64,000 bases of DNA from Terriglobia bacterium. Its GTDB lineage: Bacteria > Acidobacteriota > Terriglobia > Bryobacterales > Bryobacteraceae. Position 1 is the first letter of the stretch; each line of letters opens with the position of its first letter. A program made the position numbers and the translations under genes. The DNA lies in the NCBI GenBank assembly GCA_020073265.1, contig JAIQFN010000024.1, positions 1 through 64,000 on the forward strand. The letters run 5' to 3'. Below, piece by piece: positions 45,977 to 56,820 of this stretch. The notes beneath the pieces are model-generated. The model worked only from the letters and a program-made list of their open reading frames with translations, did not search any database and was not told where the DNA came from.

Positions 45977-46519
45977 TTAAATGCCTTCGAAGATGGCGGA
46001 GACGGGGATGTTGAACCCGGGGAGGACGGTGGGATCTTCGAGCGTTTGATCCCGCTCGAATTTTCTTGCTTTGCCGGAACTATCATAAATCCAGACCACT
46101 TGGTGCACGGGATACACGACCCAAACTGACTTGCCTCCGTGGCGGAGATAGAGTTCGATCTTGGCTTCGAGATGAGCGGCCTTTTCTGAAGAAACGACTT
46201 CAATGGCCACATCAGGAGCACCTTTGAACCAGCCGCTCATGTCCGATGGTTTGCGGCTGCGCGACAACAAGGATACGTCTGGAATGGGTGAATTGTGGTC
46301 GTCGAGGAGAAAAGTCGCTTCGCTGAGCAACTTCAAGGCTGGATTGTCCTTAACCCAAGCCGCCAATAACAATATTAGATTCGCCTTCACCCATTCGTGC
46401 CCCGCTCCGCCTCTGCCCATGGTGACGACTTCGCCTCCAATAAGCTCCATGCGCTGTCCCTCGATCTCGGGAAGCGCAAGAAACTCCTGGACGGTCACCA
46501 GCGTCGTGGTCGTGCCCAT
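45977..46519 (-). CDS. Uma2 family (DUF820) putative endonuclease
   Basis: 180 residues with the PD-(D/E)xK-like core of Uma2 proteins: RMELIGGEVV, PIPDVSLLSR, APDVAIEVVSSEKA, then ELYLRHGGKSVWVVYP. The family is very abundant in Acidobacteria and Cyanobacteria, and its biological role is not established. It sits between the aminotransferase and purF with short gaps on the same strand. It may be part of a longer transcript or an independent insertion. Confidence 0.85.
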   Translation of the reverse strand: MGTTTTLVTVQEFLALPEIEGQRMELIGGEVVTMGRGGAGHEWVKANLILLLAAWVKDNPALKLLSEATFLLDDHNSPIPDVSLLSRSRKPSDMSGWFKGAPDVAIEVVSSEKAAHLEAKIELYLRHGGKSVWVVYPVHQVVWIYDSSGKARKFERDQTLEDPTVLPGFNIPVSAIFEGI

Positions 46520-46539
46520 GTCTTGATTTTACTATTGCT

Positions 46540-47993
46540 CTAGCGGCGGCGGCCCTTGGCGGCCACCAGCTCTTCCAGGTGAACCAGGTCCGTGGGATAG
46601 TCGCGCGTGTAGCAGGCGTAGCAGTATTGGCCGCGGTCGTCGGCGACGGCGTGGCGCAGAGCTTCGATCGAAAGATAGGCCAGCGAATCGGCTTCGAGGA
46701 ACTCGCGGATCTGCTCCACCGAATGATTGGACGCGATCAGCTCGGCCTCGCGCGGGGTGTCCACGCCATAGAAACACGGCGACACGGTGGGCGGGCAGGA
46801 GATGCGAACGTGCACTTCGCGCGCACCGGCGTTGCGCACCATACGGACGATCTTGCGGCTGGTGGTTCCGCGCACGATGGAATCGTCCACCAGAACCACG
46901 CGCTTGCCTTCCAGCAGATGGCGCACCGGGTTGAGCTTCAGCTTGACGCCGAAATCGCGGATGGCCTGCGACGGCTCGATGAACGTCCGGCCCACATAGT
47001 GATTGCGGATCAGCGCCTGGCGGAACGGGATGCCGGATTCAGCGGCGTATCCGATGGCGGCCGCGACGCCCGAGTCGGGAACCGGCACTACGACGTCGGC
47101 TTCCACGGCCGATTCACGCGCCAGCAGCCGGCCCAGATTTTCGCGCGATTCCTGGACGGCGCGGCCGAACACGATCGAATCGGGCCGCGAGAAGTATACG
47201 TGCTCGAACACACACTGGGCGTGCGGGACTTCGGGAGCGTAGCGCTCGCGCTGCAAGCCGTCCGGGCCGACGGAGACCATTTCGCCGGGCTGGACGTCGC
47301 CGACGTAGTCGGCATTGATCAGATCGAAGGCGCAGGTTTCCGAAGCGAAGACGTAAGCGGTGCCGCCCTCGCCGGACGGCATCCTTCCGAACGCCAGCGG
47401 ACGAAAACCACGAGGATCGCGCGCCACGATGACGCAGTCGCGCGCCAGCAGCACCAGCGAAAAGGCGCCTTCCAACTGCAGCATGGCTTCGCGCAGCGCG
47501 CCTGCCAGCGTGCGTTCGCGCGACCGCGCAATCAAATGCAGAATGACTTCGGTGTCGCTGGAGGCCTGGAAGATGGAGCCTTCGCGCTCCAGCTCGCGCC
47601 GCAGCTCGCCGGCATTGGTGATGTTGCCGTTGTGCGCCACCGCGATTTGTCCCTTGTTGCAAGCCACCGAAAACGGCTGCGCGTTCATCAGCACCGTGTC
47701 GCCGGCGGTGGAATAGCGCGTATGCCCGATGGCCAGATCGCCCGGCAGGCTCGCGATGCGCTCGGGCGTGAAGATGTCGGCCACATGTCCCATGGACTTG
47801 AAGCAGCGGATCTCGCGGCTGTCGCTGGTGGCGATGCCGGCGCTCTCCTGGCCGCGATGCTGCAGCGCGTACAGTCCGAGATAGGTCAGGTTGGTTGCTT
47901 CCGAATGACCGTAGATGGCGAACACGCCACACTCCTCGTGGAATTTGTCGAGGGGGAGGTCGAGCGAGAGGTCGATACTGCGCGCGGGATCGC

Positions 47994-47997
<4 letters not shown>
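46540..47997 (-). CDS. purF: Amidophosphoribosyltransferase
   Basis: 485 residues. First committed step of purine synthesis: PRPP plus glutamine to phosphoribosylamine. The propeptide ends before the catalytic Cys in [12 protein letters not shown]. The glutaminase part shows GHTRYSTAG and VAHNGNITN, and the PRPP loop reads [13 protein letters not shown]. Cysteines in [26 protein letters not shown] and [12 protein letters not shown] fit the 4Fe-4S, processed (B. subtilis-like) class. ATG 47997 overlaps the purL stop (ATGA), which favours it over a start 36 nt upstream. Confidence 0.96.
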
Positions 47998-50207
<2,210 letters not shown>

Positions 50208-50210
50208 TCG

Positions 50211-50948
50211 CTAGCGTCCCGACAACACAGGCACGGCGACTTGTGCGACGGCGGAAACCATGGAGCGGAAGATCACCAGGCCGTCGGTGGATCCCATCAG
50301 CGGATCGGTGGCGCGTTCGGGATGCGGCATCAGGCCCATGACGTTGCGGCCTTCGCTGAGGATGCCGGCGATGTCGCGCATCGAGCCGTTGGGGTTGTCC
50401 AGGTAGCGCAGCACCACGCGGTCCTCGGCCTCGAGCTGATCGAGCGTGCGATCGTCGGCGATGTAGCAGCCTTCCCCGTGCGCGATGGGAAACGTCAGGC
50501 GCTGGCCTTTGACAGCTTCGGCGGTGAAAGGCGAATGCGTAGTCTCGACGCGCAAGGGAACCGGCTTGCAGATGAACTTCAGGCCGCGATTGCGCACCAG
50601 CGCGCCGGGGAGCAGTCCGCTTTCCACCAGGATCTGGAAGCCGTTGCAGATGCCCAGCACCAGGCCGCCCGAGGCGGCGAACTTCCGGACGCTCTGCATG
50701 ACGGGAGAGAATTTCGCGATGGCGCCGCAGCGCAGGTAGTCGCCATAAGCGAAGCCGCCAGGCAGGATCACCGCATCGACGTCGCCGAGGCTGGTGGCGT
50801 CATGCCAGATGAATTCCGCTTTTTGCCCGAGGTTGTTTGAGACCGCGAACCACGCGTCGTGATCGCAGTTAGAGCCAGGGAAGACGACGACACCGAATTT
50901 GATCGGCAAGTTCGATTGTAGCAAAACACCGGGTTCTTGCACGTCCAT
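50211..50948 (-). CDS. purQ: Phosphoribosylformylglycinamidine synthase glutaminase subunit PurQ
   Basis: About 245 residues. Supplies ammonia to Pur[33 protein letters not shown], the nucleophile GICNGFQIL and the His-Glu pair MPHPERA. ATG 50948 gives a 16-residue N-terminal extension; a TTG at 50909 would start closer to the usual site. PurS, normally encoded directly before purQ, is not visible in any frame of the 275 nt upstream; that stretch holds no other recognisable feature. Confidence 0.95.
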   Translation of the reverse strand: MDVQEPGVLLQSNLPIKFGVVVFPGSNCDHDAWFAVSNNLGQKAEFIWHDATSLGDVDAVILPGGFAYGDYLRCGAIAKFSPVMQSVRKFAASGGLVLGICNGFQILVESGLLPGALVRNRGLKFICKPVPLRVETTHSPFTAEAVKGQRLTFPIAHGEGCYIADDRTLDQLEAEDRVVLRYLDNPNGSMRDIAGILSEGRNVMGLMPHPERATDPLMGSTDGLVIFRSMVSAVAQVAVPVLSGR

Positions 50949-51223
50949 CGTGTCGCGCACCGCTTCCAGGTGCAGCTCGCGTTTCCGTCCCGATAAGCTG
51001 TGCCCCTTCGGGGAGATCGTCCAGGATCTCAATGGAAAGTTCTGAGAGGAGCACGTTGAAGCACGGCGGGAGCCGCGCTGGATGGGTAAACGCTGCGCGA
51101 CTGATGGGGCGGAATCGGCCGATGCGGATATTGAGATGACCAGGCGCAAAGCATTTCCGGCCATTCTACAACTACGGGACCGTAGCTACAGAAAACTGAT
51201 TGAGTAAATGCAGTGGAAGGCCC

Positions 51224-51739
51224 TTAGGGCTTTGCGGACAGCGGCTGCCACAGCTCAATCTTATTCCCATCCAGGTCATAGATCCAGGCAAAGCGACCGT
51301 AGGATTCATCCATTCGTTTGGGGTCAATCTTTACGCCCTCTTGTTTTAAGCGGTCGAGCAAAGCATCCAGATCGTCCACGATGTAGTTGATCATGAACGG
51401 TGCGGGGCTGGGATCGAGATAGTTAGTGGAGGCGGGAAAAATAGTCCAAACCGTAACGTGTTCCTTTTGCGGGTCGTCGTGTTCGCGCCACGGAAGCATC
51501 GCGCCTCCGCCTTTGTCAGCGAGTCCAAGATGCTTCGAATACCATTCGCGCATCTGATCACGATTAGCGGATTTGAAGAAGACACCGCCAATTCCAAGGA
51601 TGCGCCCGCGCTGCTCCATTTTGACGGGCGGCTTCGACTTTTCAGGTTGCGGAGATTGCACTTCCTGTCCTCCTTTTAAGCAGGCCGAGATGAGCAACAG
51701 CGAGCCGAGCACAATTGTGCTCCAGGGTATTCCTTGCAT
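51224..51739 (-). CDS. VOC-family (glyoxalase-like) lipoprotein
   Basis: 171 residues. ATG 51739 opens a lipoprotein signal (IVLGSLLLISAC, lipobox S-A-C). A linker leads to a single vicinal-oxygen-chelate domain: ILGIGGVFFKSANRD, WYSKHLGL, and GRFAWIYDLDGNKIELWQP with the C-terminal metal Glu. VOC proteins include glyoxalases and resistance proteins; export as a lipoprotein is unusual for the family, which is normally cytosolic. A strong inverted repeat lies 26 nt upstream of the start. Confidence 0.8.
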   Translation of the reverse strand: MQGIPWSTIVLGSLLLISACLKGGQEVQSPQPEKSKPPVKMEQRGRILGIGGVFFKSANRDQMREWYSKHLGLADKGGGAMLPWREHDDPQKEHVTVWTIFPASTNYLDPSPAPFMINYIVDDLDALLDRLKQEGVKIDPKRMDESYGRFAWIYDLDGNKIELWQPLSAKP

Positions 51740-51765
51740 CTGTGGATTATATACAAATTTCGGCA

Positions 51766-51799
51766 GTGGGTCTATTTGAATTTTTTCAAATGGACCCAC
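51766..51799. promoter_or_regulatory. Near-perfect 15-bp inverted repeat in a divergent promoter region
   Basis: GTGGGTCTATTTGAA (51766-51780), loop TTTT, then TTCAAATGGACCCAC (51785-51799). 14 of 15 positions pair, and the other is a possible G-U. It is AT-rich in a GC-rich region and sits just upstream of the VOC lipoprotein and before the plus-strand gene at 51992. It could be an operator or an RNA hairpin. Confidence 0.5.
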
Positions 51800-51991
51800 T
51801 ACCCAAATTTCGATTCGAATGGAGAAAACGGTTCGCTCAAGGTTCGCCGCCGATTTCGGCGCGGACGCTGTAGCGCATCCCTTGCCGGCCCTAACCGCCT
51901 TCAACCCAGCGCCGCGATATACTGAATTCTTCGCCGGGACTGCTGTTCGCGATCGCGAGGCAAACAAGTTTCGGATGAATTGGAGATCAGA

Positions 51992-52543
51992 ATGAAACCT
52001 ACCCTACCGATCGTTCTTAGCATATTGGCGGTTTCGGCCAGCGCGTTCGCGCAAGCGCCGGAGGAAACCATTCAGAAGGCCCTGCTGGCCGCACCGCGCC
52101 AGATGAAAGACGGCGCTACGGTGATCAAGTGGAAGGCCGACTTCACGTACGACACGTTGAAGAAGGGCAGCAACCGCCTGGTCTGCTACGACCGGTCCGG
52201 GCAGCCGGGGCAACGGCAGCCATTCTCGGTGGAGTGCACCAGCATTGCCAACCTCGCACGGGTCGCGCAGAACCTGAAGTTCGAGGCGATCAGCGACAAG
52301 CAGGCGAGCCAGGCCGCATTCGATGCCGCCGAGAAGGACGGAACCCGGGTGAAGCCCGAGTTCGGATCGGTGTGGATCCACCTGAGCGGCCCCGATCCGG
52401 AGCACGCTCGAACGCATACCACCATCGCCGTGCCGGGCGCCACTACGCAATCGCTCGGACTGCCTGACAATCCCGGGCAGGGCGGAGTGTGGATCATGAA
52501 TGCGGGTACCACCACTGCCCACCTGATGACGCCGGGCAGCTAG
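51992..52543 (+). CDS. Secreted hypothetical protein
   Basis: 183 residues. A signal peptide (TLPIVLSILAVSASAFA) ends near residue 19. The mature part contains ETIQKALLAAPRQMKDGATVIKW-like text, LVCYDRSGQ and HLSGPDPEHARTHTTIAVPG, with a C-terminal GGVWIMNAGTTTAHL. ATG 51992 has GGAG 7 nt upstream. I do not recognise a named family. It is upstream of a decayed gene of another small secreted family on the same strand. Confidence 0.65.
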   Translation: MKPTLPIVLSILAVSASAFAQAPEETIQKALLAAPRQMKDGATVIKWKADFTYDTLKKGSNRLVCYDRSGQPGQRQPFSVECTSIANLARVAQNLKFEAISDKQASQAAFDAAEKDGTRVKPEFGSVWIHLSGPDPEHARTHTTIAVPGATTQSLGLPDNPGQGGVWIMNAGTTTAHLMTPGS

Positions 52544-52571
52544 GCGGCGGGAAGCGACGATAGGAGCAGCC

Positions 52572-52909
52572 ATAAAACCTCTGGTCTTCAGCCTTCTCAT
52601 GCTTGCGGCGCTGGCTGCGGCGTAAGGGAAGCCTACTTTCACCGGCACCATTACGGACAGCATGTGCGCCACCGCCGATCATTCGCGAATGCGGATGGGA
52701 CCGACCGATGCCGAGTGCACCCTGGCCTGCATCGACGCGCACGACGCCGCGTACGTCCTACGTACGTCCTATATGACGGCAAGGAAGTCTACACGCTGAG
52801 CGATCAGCGAACGCCGGAGAGGTTCGCCGGGAAAAGGGTGACGGTCACCGGTACCCTGGATGCCAGGACCAAGACGATTCAGGTGGACTCGATAGCGGCG
52901 GCGAAATAA
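52572..52909 (+). pseudogene. Decayed small secreted protein gene with three lesions
   Basis: In the frame beginning ATA 52572 (behind TAGGAG) one reads KPLVFSLLMLAALAAA, then a TAA at 52623-52625, then GKPTFTGTITDSMC, MGPTDAECTLACIDAHDAAYVL. An 11-bp tandem duplication of TACGTCCTACG (52752-52773) then shifts the frame, after which YDGKEVYTLSDQRTPERF, VTVTGTLDARTKTIQVDS runs to the stop at 52907-52909. Related intact proteins of this small acidobacterial secreted type are continuous. The start codon (ATG to ATA), an early nonsense codon and the frameshift each inactivate it. Confidence 0.8.
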
Positions 52910-52924
52910 GCTGCTCCGCCTGGG

Positions 52925-54760
52925 TTGCCAGGTAGCAGGCCAGGGCGCCGCGGACGGGCCGCGAATCCCGCCAAGCCACTGTACTCTAAAGCCTTTCCCC
53001 TAGATGCCGATATAACACCTAGGTTGCAGTTAACGGAAATAGCCCCGGAACTAGCCGACGCCGCGGACGTTCTAAGCGATCAGCTTCGCGTTCATTTGCA
53101 GCGGCTGGCGGTGTTTCTTCTGCCTCACGCGGAGACGCTGGATCGAAAATTCCTCGCCAAGCTCAAGGATCGGCACCTGGAGCCGCGGGAGTACGAACCC
53201 AAGATTCGCCAGGCGCTGGCCGCGCTAACTCCCGGAGCCGCCGCGCGCATTCTGGCCAGCGGGCATCCGCCGCTGAAGTTCATCGAGCAGGTGGAATACA
53301 ACGGACGGCGGCTGGCTAAGTTGAATCTTCCTCCCAGCGTGGTGGTGGAGGCGCTGCAGCAGTACGACGCGCTGCTGACGCCGCTGCTGCGCGAGCTGCG
53401 TCCCAATGAATACGCCAACCTGCAATGGGTGCGTGAGCAGCTTCACTTTTGCGTCACCCTGACACTCAACAACGCGTACTACCAGGTTCGGGAGGCCGAA
53501 ACCCAGGCGTTTTACGAGCTGTTCCGCATCGAGCTGGAATCGCGCAACCTGGACGAACTGCTGCGCCGGTTCCTGGAGGCTCTGGTGCAGGTCTGTCATG
53601 CCGACGCGGGTCATCTTTACCTGCTAAATGACAGGCGCAGCGCTTGGGTGTTGCGCGCCAAGGCCGAACCGGGCGAGGACGGCCGCGCAACGCTGGCGGA
53701 CGTTCCGAACGGGCCGGCCAAGCTCAAGATGCTGTCGCAGTCGCGGCAAATCAGCCTGCCGGAGGGGAGCGGGCGTCTGCTGCTGGACCCGGGCTGGAAG
53801 GACAAGTTCAAGGTCTGCTGGTCGATCCCGCTGGCCGCGCGAGGCCGGACCGCCGGGGTGATGCAGTTTGGGTTCTCGAAGTCCTATGAATGGCTCCCGC
53901 GCGAGCAGGAGCTGCTGGCTGCCGCCGCCGAGCGCTGCCTGATGGCGGCCGAGAAAGCGCGCCTGATGGAGAACCTGGCGGCCAGCGAAGAACAGATCCG
54001 GCAGCTCGCCGAACACATGCTGCATGTGGAGGAGATGGAGCGGCGGCGCATCAGCCGTGAACTGCACGACGAAGCCGGGCAATCGCTGCTGTGCATCCGC
54101 TTACAGATGGAATTGCTGGAGCAGGCCCTGCCGGCCGAGCATGCCGAGTGGATCGGCAAGCTGCGGGAGGCGCGGGATCTCACCGAGCGGACGATTCTGG
54201 AAATGCGGCGGCTGATCGCGGCCCTGAGTCCGGCGGTGCTGGAGCAGCTCGGTTTGGGCGCGGCGCTGCGCCAGTTGGTGAACCGCTTCCGCAGGCTGCA
54301 ACCCATCCGCGTGCGCCTGCTGCTGGGCCGCCTCCGAAGGCTGCCGCAACATACTGAAATCATTGTGTATAGGCTGGTTCAGGAATGCTGCAATAACATC
54401 GCCAAGCACGCCGGCGCCACCAGCGTAAACATTTCCGTACGATCCGCCGATGGATGGGTGAGACTGGCCGTTGAGGACAACGGAGTCGGCTTCAAGGTAG
54501 AAGAAGCGCTGGCCCGGAAAGATGCATTTGGGTTGTCCGGCATGAGAGAGCGCGTTGCCCTGCTAGGCGGCAGGTTTGAAATTCGAAGCCATCCCAGGAA
54601 TGGGAACGCAAGGCTGGACCGCAGAAATCCAGGACGCGGTACCAAGATATTGATCAGCCTTCCGGTGGCGAAGGAGCCGCCAGCATTGAACCTGATGGAA
54701 CCGATCGCTGCCAAACCGATCGGTAAGCTGCCGCGGAGGGTAAGAGCGGTGCCAGCATAG
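52925..54760 (+). CDS. NarL-type (HisKA_3) sensor histidine kinase with helical N-domain and GAF
   Basis: 611 residues from the TTG at 52925; a later TTG at 53024 is also plausible, and no ATG or clear ribosome binding site is seen. The N-terminal all-helical region (about 35-200) contains FLAKLKDRHLEP and KLNLPPSVVVEALQQYD, which resembles the helical sensor domains of soluble kinases (globin-like), but I cannot assign a ligand. GAF follows (about 210-350). HisKA_3 has phospho-His in ISRELHDEAGQSLL, and HATPase has VQECCNNIAKHAGA, VEDNGVGF and FGLSGMRERV. No membrane helices are present. It pairs with the response regulator 73 nt downstream. Confidence 0.85.
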   Translation: MPGSRPGRRGRAANPAKPLYSKAFPLDADITPRLQLTEIAPELADAADVLSDQLRVHLQRLAVFLLPHAETLDRKFLAKLKDRHLEPREYEPKIRQALAALTPGAAARILASGHPPLKFIEQVEYNGRRLAKLNLPPSVVVEALQQYDALLTPLLRELRPNEYANLQWVREQLHFCVTLTLNNAYYQVREAETQAFYELFRIELESRNLDELLRRFLEALVQVCHADAGHLYLLNDRRSAWVLRAKAEPGEDGRATLADVPNGPAKLKMLSQSRQISLPEGSGRLLLDPGWKDKFKVCWSIPLAARGRTAGVMQFGFSKSYEWLPREQELLAAAAERCLMAAEKARLMENLAASEEQIRQLAEHMLHVEEMERRRISRELHDEAGQSLLCIRLQMELLEQALPAEHAEWIGKLREARDLTERTILEMRRLIAALSPAVLEQLGLGAALRQLVNRFRRLQPIRVRLLLGRLRRLPQHTEIIVYRLVQECCNNIAKHAGATSVNISVRSADGWVRLAVEDNGVGFKVEEALARKDAFGLSGMRERVALLGGRFEIRSHPRNGNARLDRRNPGRGTKILISLPVAKEPPALNLMEPIAAKPIGKLPRRVRAVPA

Positions 54761-54833
54761 CCTGGCGCGGCTGCCCGCAAGCGGTGGCCGAAGACTAGGA
54801 AAGGGATTTTAGAAAACAGATCGGGCAAACGAT

Positions 54834-55499
54834 ATGGCAAAGACTCGCATCATGTTGGCGGACGACCACACACTCTTTCGCCAGGGCATCAGAACGCTGA
54901 TTTCAGCCGAGGCGGACATGGAAGTGGTCGCCGAAGCTTCCAACGGTGGCGACGCGGTCGAAAAGGCCGCCGAAGTACGGCCGGACGTAGTGCTGATGGA
55001 CATCGGCATGCCCGGCTTGAGCAGCTTTGAAGCTACGCGGCAAATCAAGAAGAACCGGCCGGAAACCAAAGTTTTGTTCCTCACGATGTATGACGACGAA
55101 GACTACCTGGTGGAAGGAATGGAAGTCGGCGCCAGCGGTTATGTCCTGAAAGACAGCCCTTCGGCGCAACTGGTGGCCGCGGTGCGCGACATCTGCCGGG
55201 GCGGAAGCTATCTGAGCCCGCGCATGCTCTCACAGTTGGTGGATGATTTCCGGTCGCGGATCAAGTCGGCCAACCGGCTGCCGCGCTTTGCAACGCTCAC
55301 CACGCGCGAGCGCGAAGTGCTGAAGATGCTCGCGGAAGGTAATTCTGTCAAAGAAATCGCCTGCGACCTCAACCTGAGCGTCAAGACCGTGGAAGCGCAC
55401 AAGTTCAACCTGATGCGCAAGCTCGACATCCACAACAAGGCGCAACTGGTCCAGTACGCGATCCAGAAGAAGATCATCAAGATTCCGAATCTGGCTTAA
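54834..55499 (+). CDS. NarL/FixJ-family response regulator
   Basis: 221 residues. Receiver with LADDHTLFRQG, phospho-Asp in VVLMDIGMPG, FLTMYDDEDY and GYVLKDSP, then a LuxR-type HTH: TTREREVLKMLAEGNSVKEIACDL and SVKTVEAHKFNLMRKLDI. It is the cognate regulator of the upstream HisKA_3 kinase by position and class. Targets are unknown; fdhD follows 37 nt downstream. Confidence 0.95.
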   Translation: MAKTRIMLADDHTLFRQGIRTLISAEADMEVVAEASNGGDAVEKAAEVRPDVVLMDIGMPGLSSFEATRQIKKNRPETKVLFLTMYDDEDYLVEGMEVGASGYVLKDSPSAQLVAAVRDICRGGSYLSPRMLSQLVDDFRSRIKSANRLPRFATLTTREREVLKMLAEGNSVKEIACDLNLSVKTVEAHKFNLMRKLDIHNKAQLVQYAIQKKIIKIPNLA

Positions 55500-55536
55500 C
55501 CGGCGCTGACCCCAGAGAACCCGCTATGCTGTCGGT

Positions 55537-56328
55537 GTGAGCCGCAGCATTCTGACTGTTCCCATCCAGAAGGTCGAGGGCGCATCGTCGTCCACCCTGC
55601 AGGACCTGCTGCCCGTTGAAGAACCGCTCGAAATCCGGCTCTGCGACAGGACTGTCTCCATTACCATGCGGACGCCCGGCCAGGACCTCGAGCTGGCCGC
55701 GGGGTTTCTGTTTACCGAAGGCATAGTCGAGGGCGCGCACCAGATCCTGGACATTCAATCGTCGAAGAATACCGTTACAGTGGCACTGAAGGCGGACGTC
55801 GAGATCGATTTCGAACGGCTGGAGCGGCACTTCTACACGACATCCAGTTGCGGGGTTTGCGGGAAAACCTCGATCGAAGCTCTGCAGATGCAGGGCTGTC
55901 CGACATTGCCTGGCAACGTGCCGGCCGTGCCTTCCCGAGTGATCCATGATCTGCCGGCGGCGCTGCGGCAGGATCAAGCGATCTTCGAACGGACCGGCGG
56001 ACTGCATGGCGCCGCGCTTTTCGACCCAGCTGGCAAGCTGCTCCTGGTGCGCGAGGACGTGGGGCGGCACAACGCGGTGGACAAAGTGGTCGGCGGGGAA
56101 ATGCTGGCCGGACGTACCCCGCTCGCCGGCAAGCTGCTGCTGGTGAGCGGACGCGCGAGCTTCGAGTTGACGCAGAAGGCGCTCATGGCGGGCATCCCCA
56201 TCCTGGCTGCGGTGGGTGCTCCCTCCAGCCTGGCGGTGGAGACCGCGCGAAGATTCAACATGACGCTGCTGGGCTTCGTCCGCGAAGGACGTTTTAACAT
56301 TTATTCAGGAGCTTCGAGAATTCAGTGA
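55537..56328 (+). CDS. fdhD: Formate dehydrogenase accessory sulfurtransferase FdhD
   Basis: 263 residues with a GTG start. FdhD transfers sulfur from IscS to the bis-MGD cofactor of formate dehydrogenase. LEIRLCDRTVSITMRTPGQD, the CGVCG catalytic Cys pair (SSCGVCGKTS), TGGLHGAALF and EDVGRHNAVDKVVG are diagnostic. No formate dehydrogenase is in the window. MobA at 41.7 kb supports molybdoenzyme use. The stop overlaps the next start. Confidence 0.95.
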   Translation: MSRSILTVPIQKVEGASSSTLQDLLPVEEPLEIRLCDRTVSITMRTPGQDLELAAGFLFTEGIVEGAHQILDIQSSKNTVTVALKADVEIDFERLERHFYTTSSCGVCGKTSIEALQMQGCPTLPGNVPAVPSRVIHDLPAALRQDQAIFERTGGLHGAALFDPAGKLLLVREDVGRHNAVDKVVGGEMLAGRTPLAGKLLLVSGRASFELTQKALMAGIPILAAVGAPSSLAVETARRFNMTLLGFVREGRFNIYSGASRIQ

Positions 56329-56711
56329 AACTTCGAATTCATGCCAACGCTCTGCGGCTGCGGTTGAATCAAGCCGAGGTGGCGCAGTTCAGCAAGACCG
56401 GCTGGCTGGAGGAATCTGTCGAGTTTGCCCGCGGAACCAGCCTGACCTACGGACTGGAGTCTTTGTCAAGCCTGGCGGCTCCGCGCGCGGTTTATCAGAA
56501 CGGCACGCTGCGGATTCAAGTGCCGAGCAGCGCCGCCAACGAATGGATCACCACCGAACGCGTGGGCATCTCCTGTGAACAACCGCTGAGCGACGGGAAG
56601 CAACTTTCGATTCTGATCGAAAAAGATTTCAAGTGCCTGCACAGCCCGAATCCGGATCCGGAGGCTTATCCCAATCCGCTGGCCGCTGCGCGCGCTCCAA
56701 AAATGGAATAG
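56325..56711 (+). CDS. Small protein coupled to fdhD (DUF7009-like)
   Basis: 128 residues with a GTG start overlapping the fdhD stop (GTGA). MKLRIHANALRLRLNQAEVAQF, then ESVEFARGT and ISCEQPLSDGKQLSILIEKDF; the C-terminus has CLHSPNPDPEAYPNP. I recognise this as a small uncharacterised family, often seen near fdhD, with a Cys that could bind metal. The location suggests a role in molybdoenzyme maturation (inference). A hairpin begins at its stop codon. Confidence 0.7.
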   Translation: MKLRIHANALRLRLNQAEVAQFSKTGWLEESVEFARGTSLTYGLESLSSLAAPRAVYQNGTLRIQVPSSAANEWITTERVGISCEQPLSDGKQLSILIEKDFKCLHSPNPDPEAYPNPLAAARAPKME

Positions 56712-56733
56712 GGCGCCGGAAACCAGCGCCCTA
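56709..56733. terminator. Hairpin between convergent genes
   Basis: TAGGGCGC / GCGCCCTA, an 8-bp perfect stem with a 9-nt loop, starting at the stop of the fdhD-coupled gene. There is no T tract. It lies in the 109-nt gap facing the P5C dehydrogenase stop, so it may serve both genes. Confidence 0.5.
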
Positions 56734-56820
56734 CGCCGCGTCGATCAGATTCGACCCTGGAGTTGTAACGTCTTGGTCCCCTTCTGGTCGGGGCTCCCGA
56801 GTCCGATCAGATCGATCTTA

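Noticed and set aside
50869-51054. Possible purS upstream of purQ
   Set aside because: The frame beginning [14 protein letters not shown] has none of the PurS strand pattern and its 3' half overlaps purQ.
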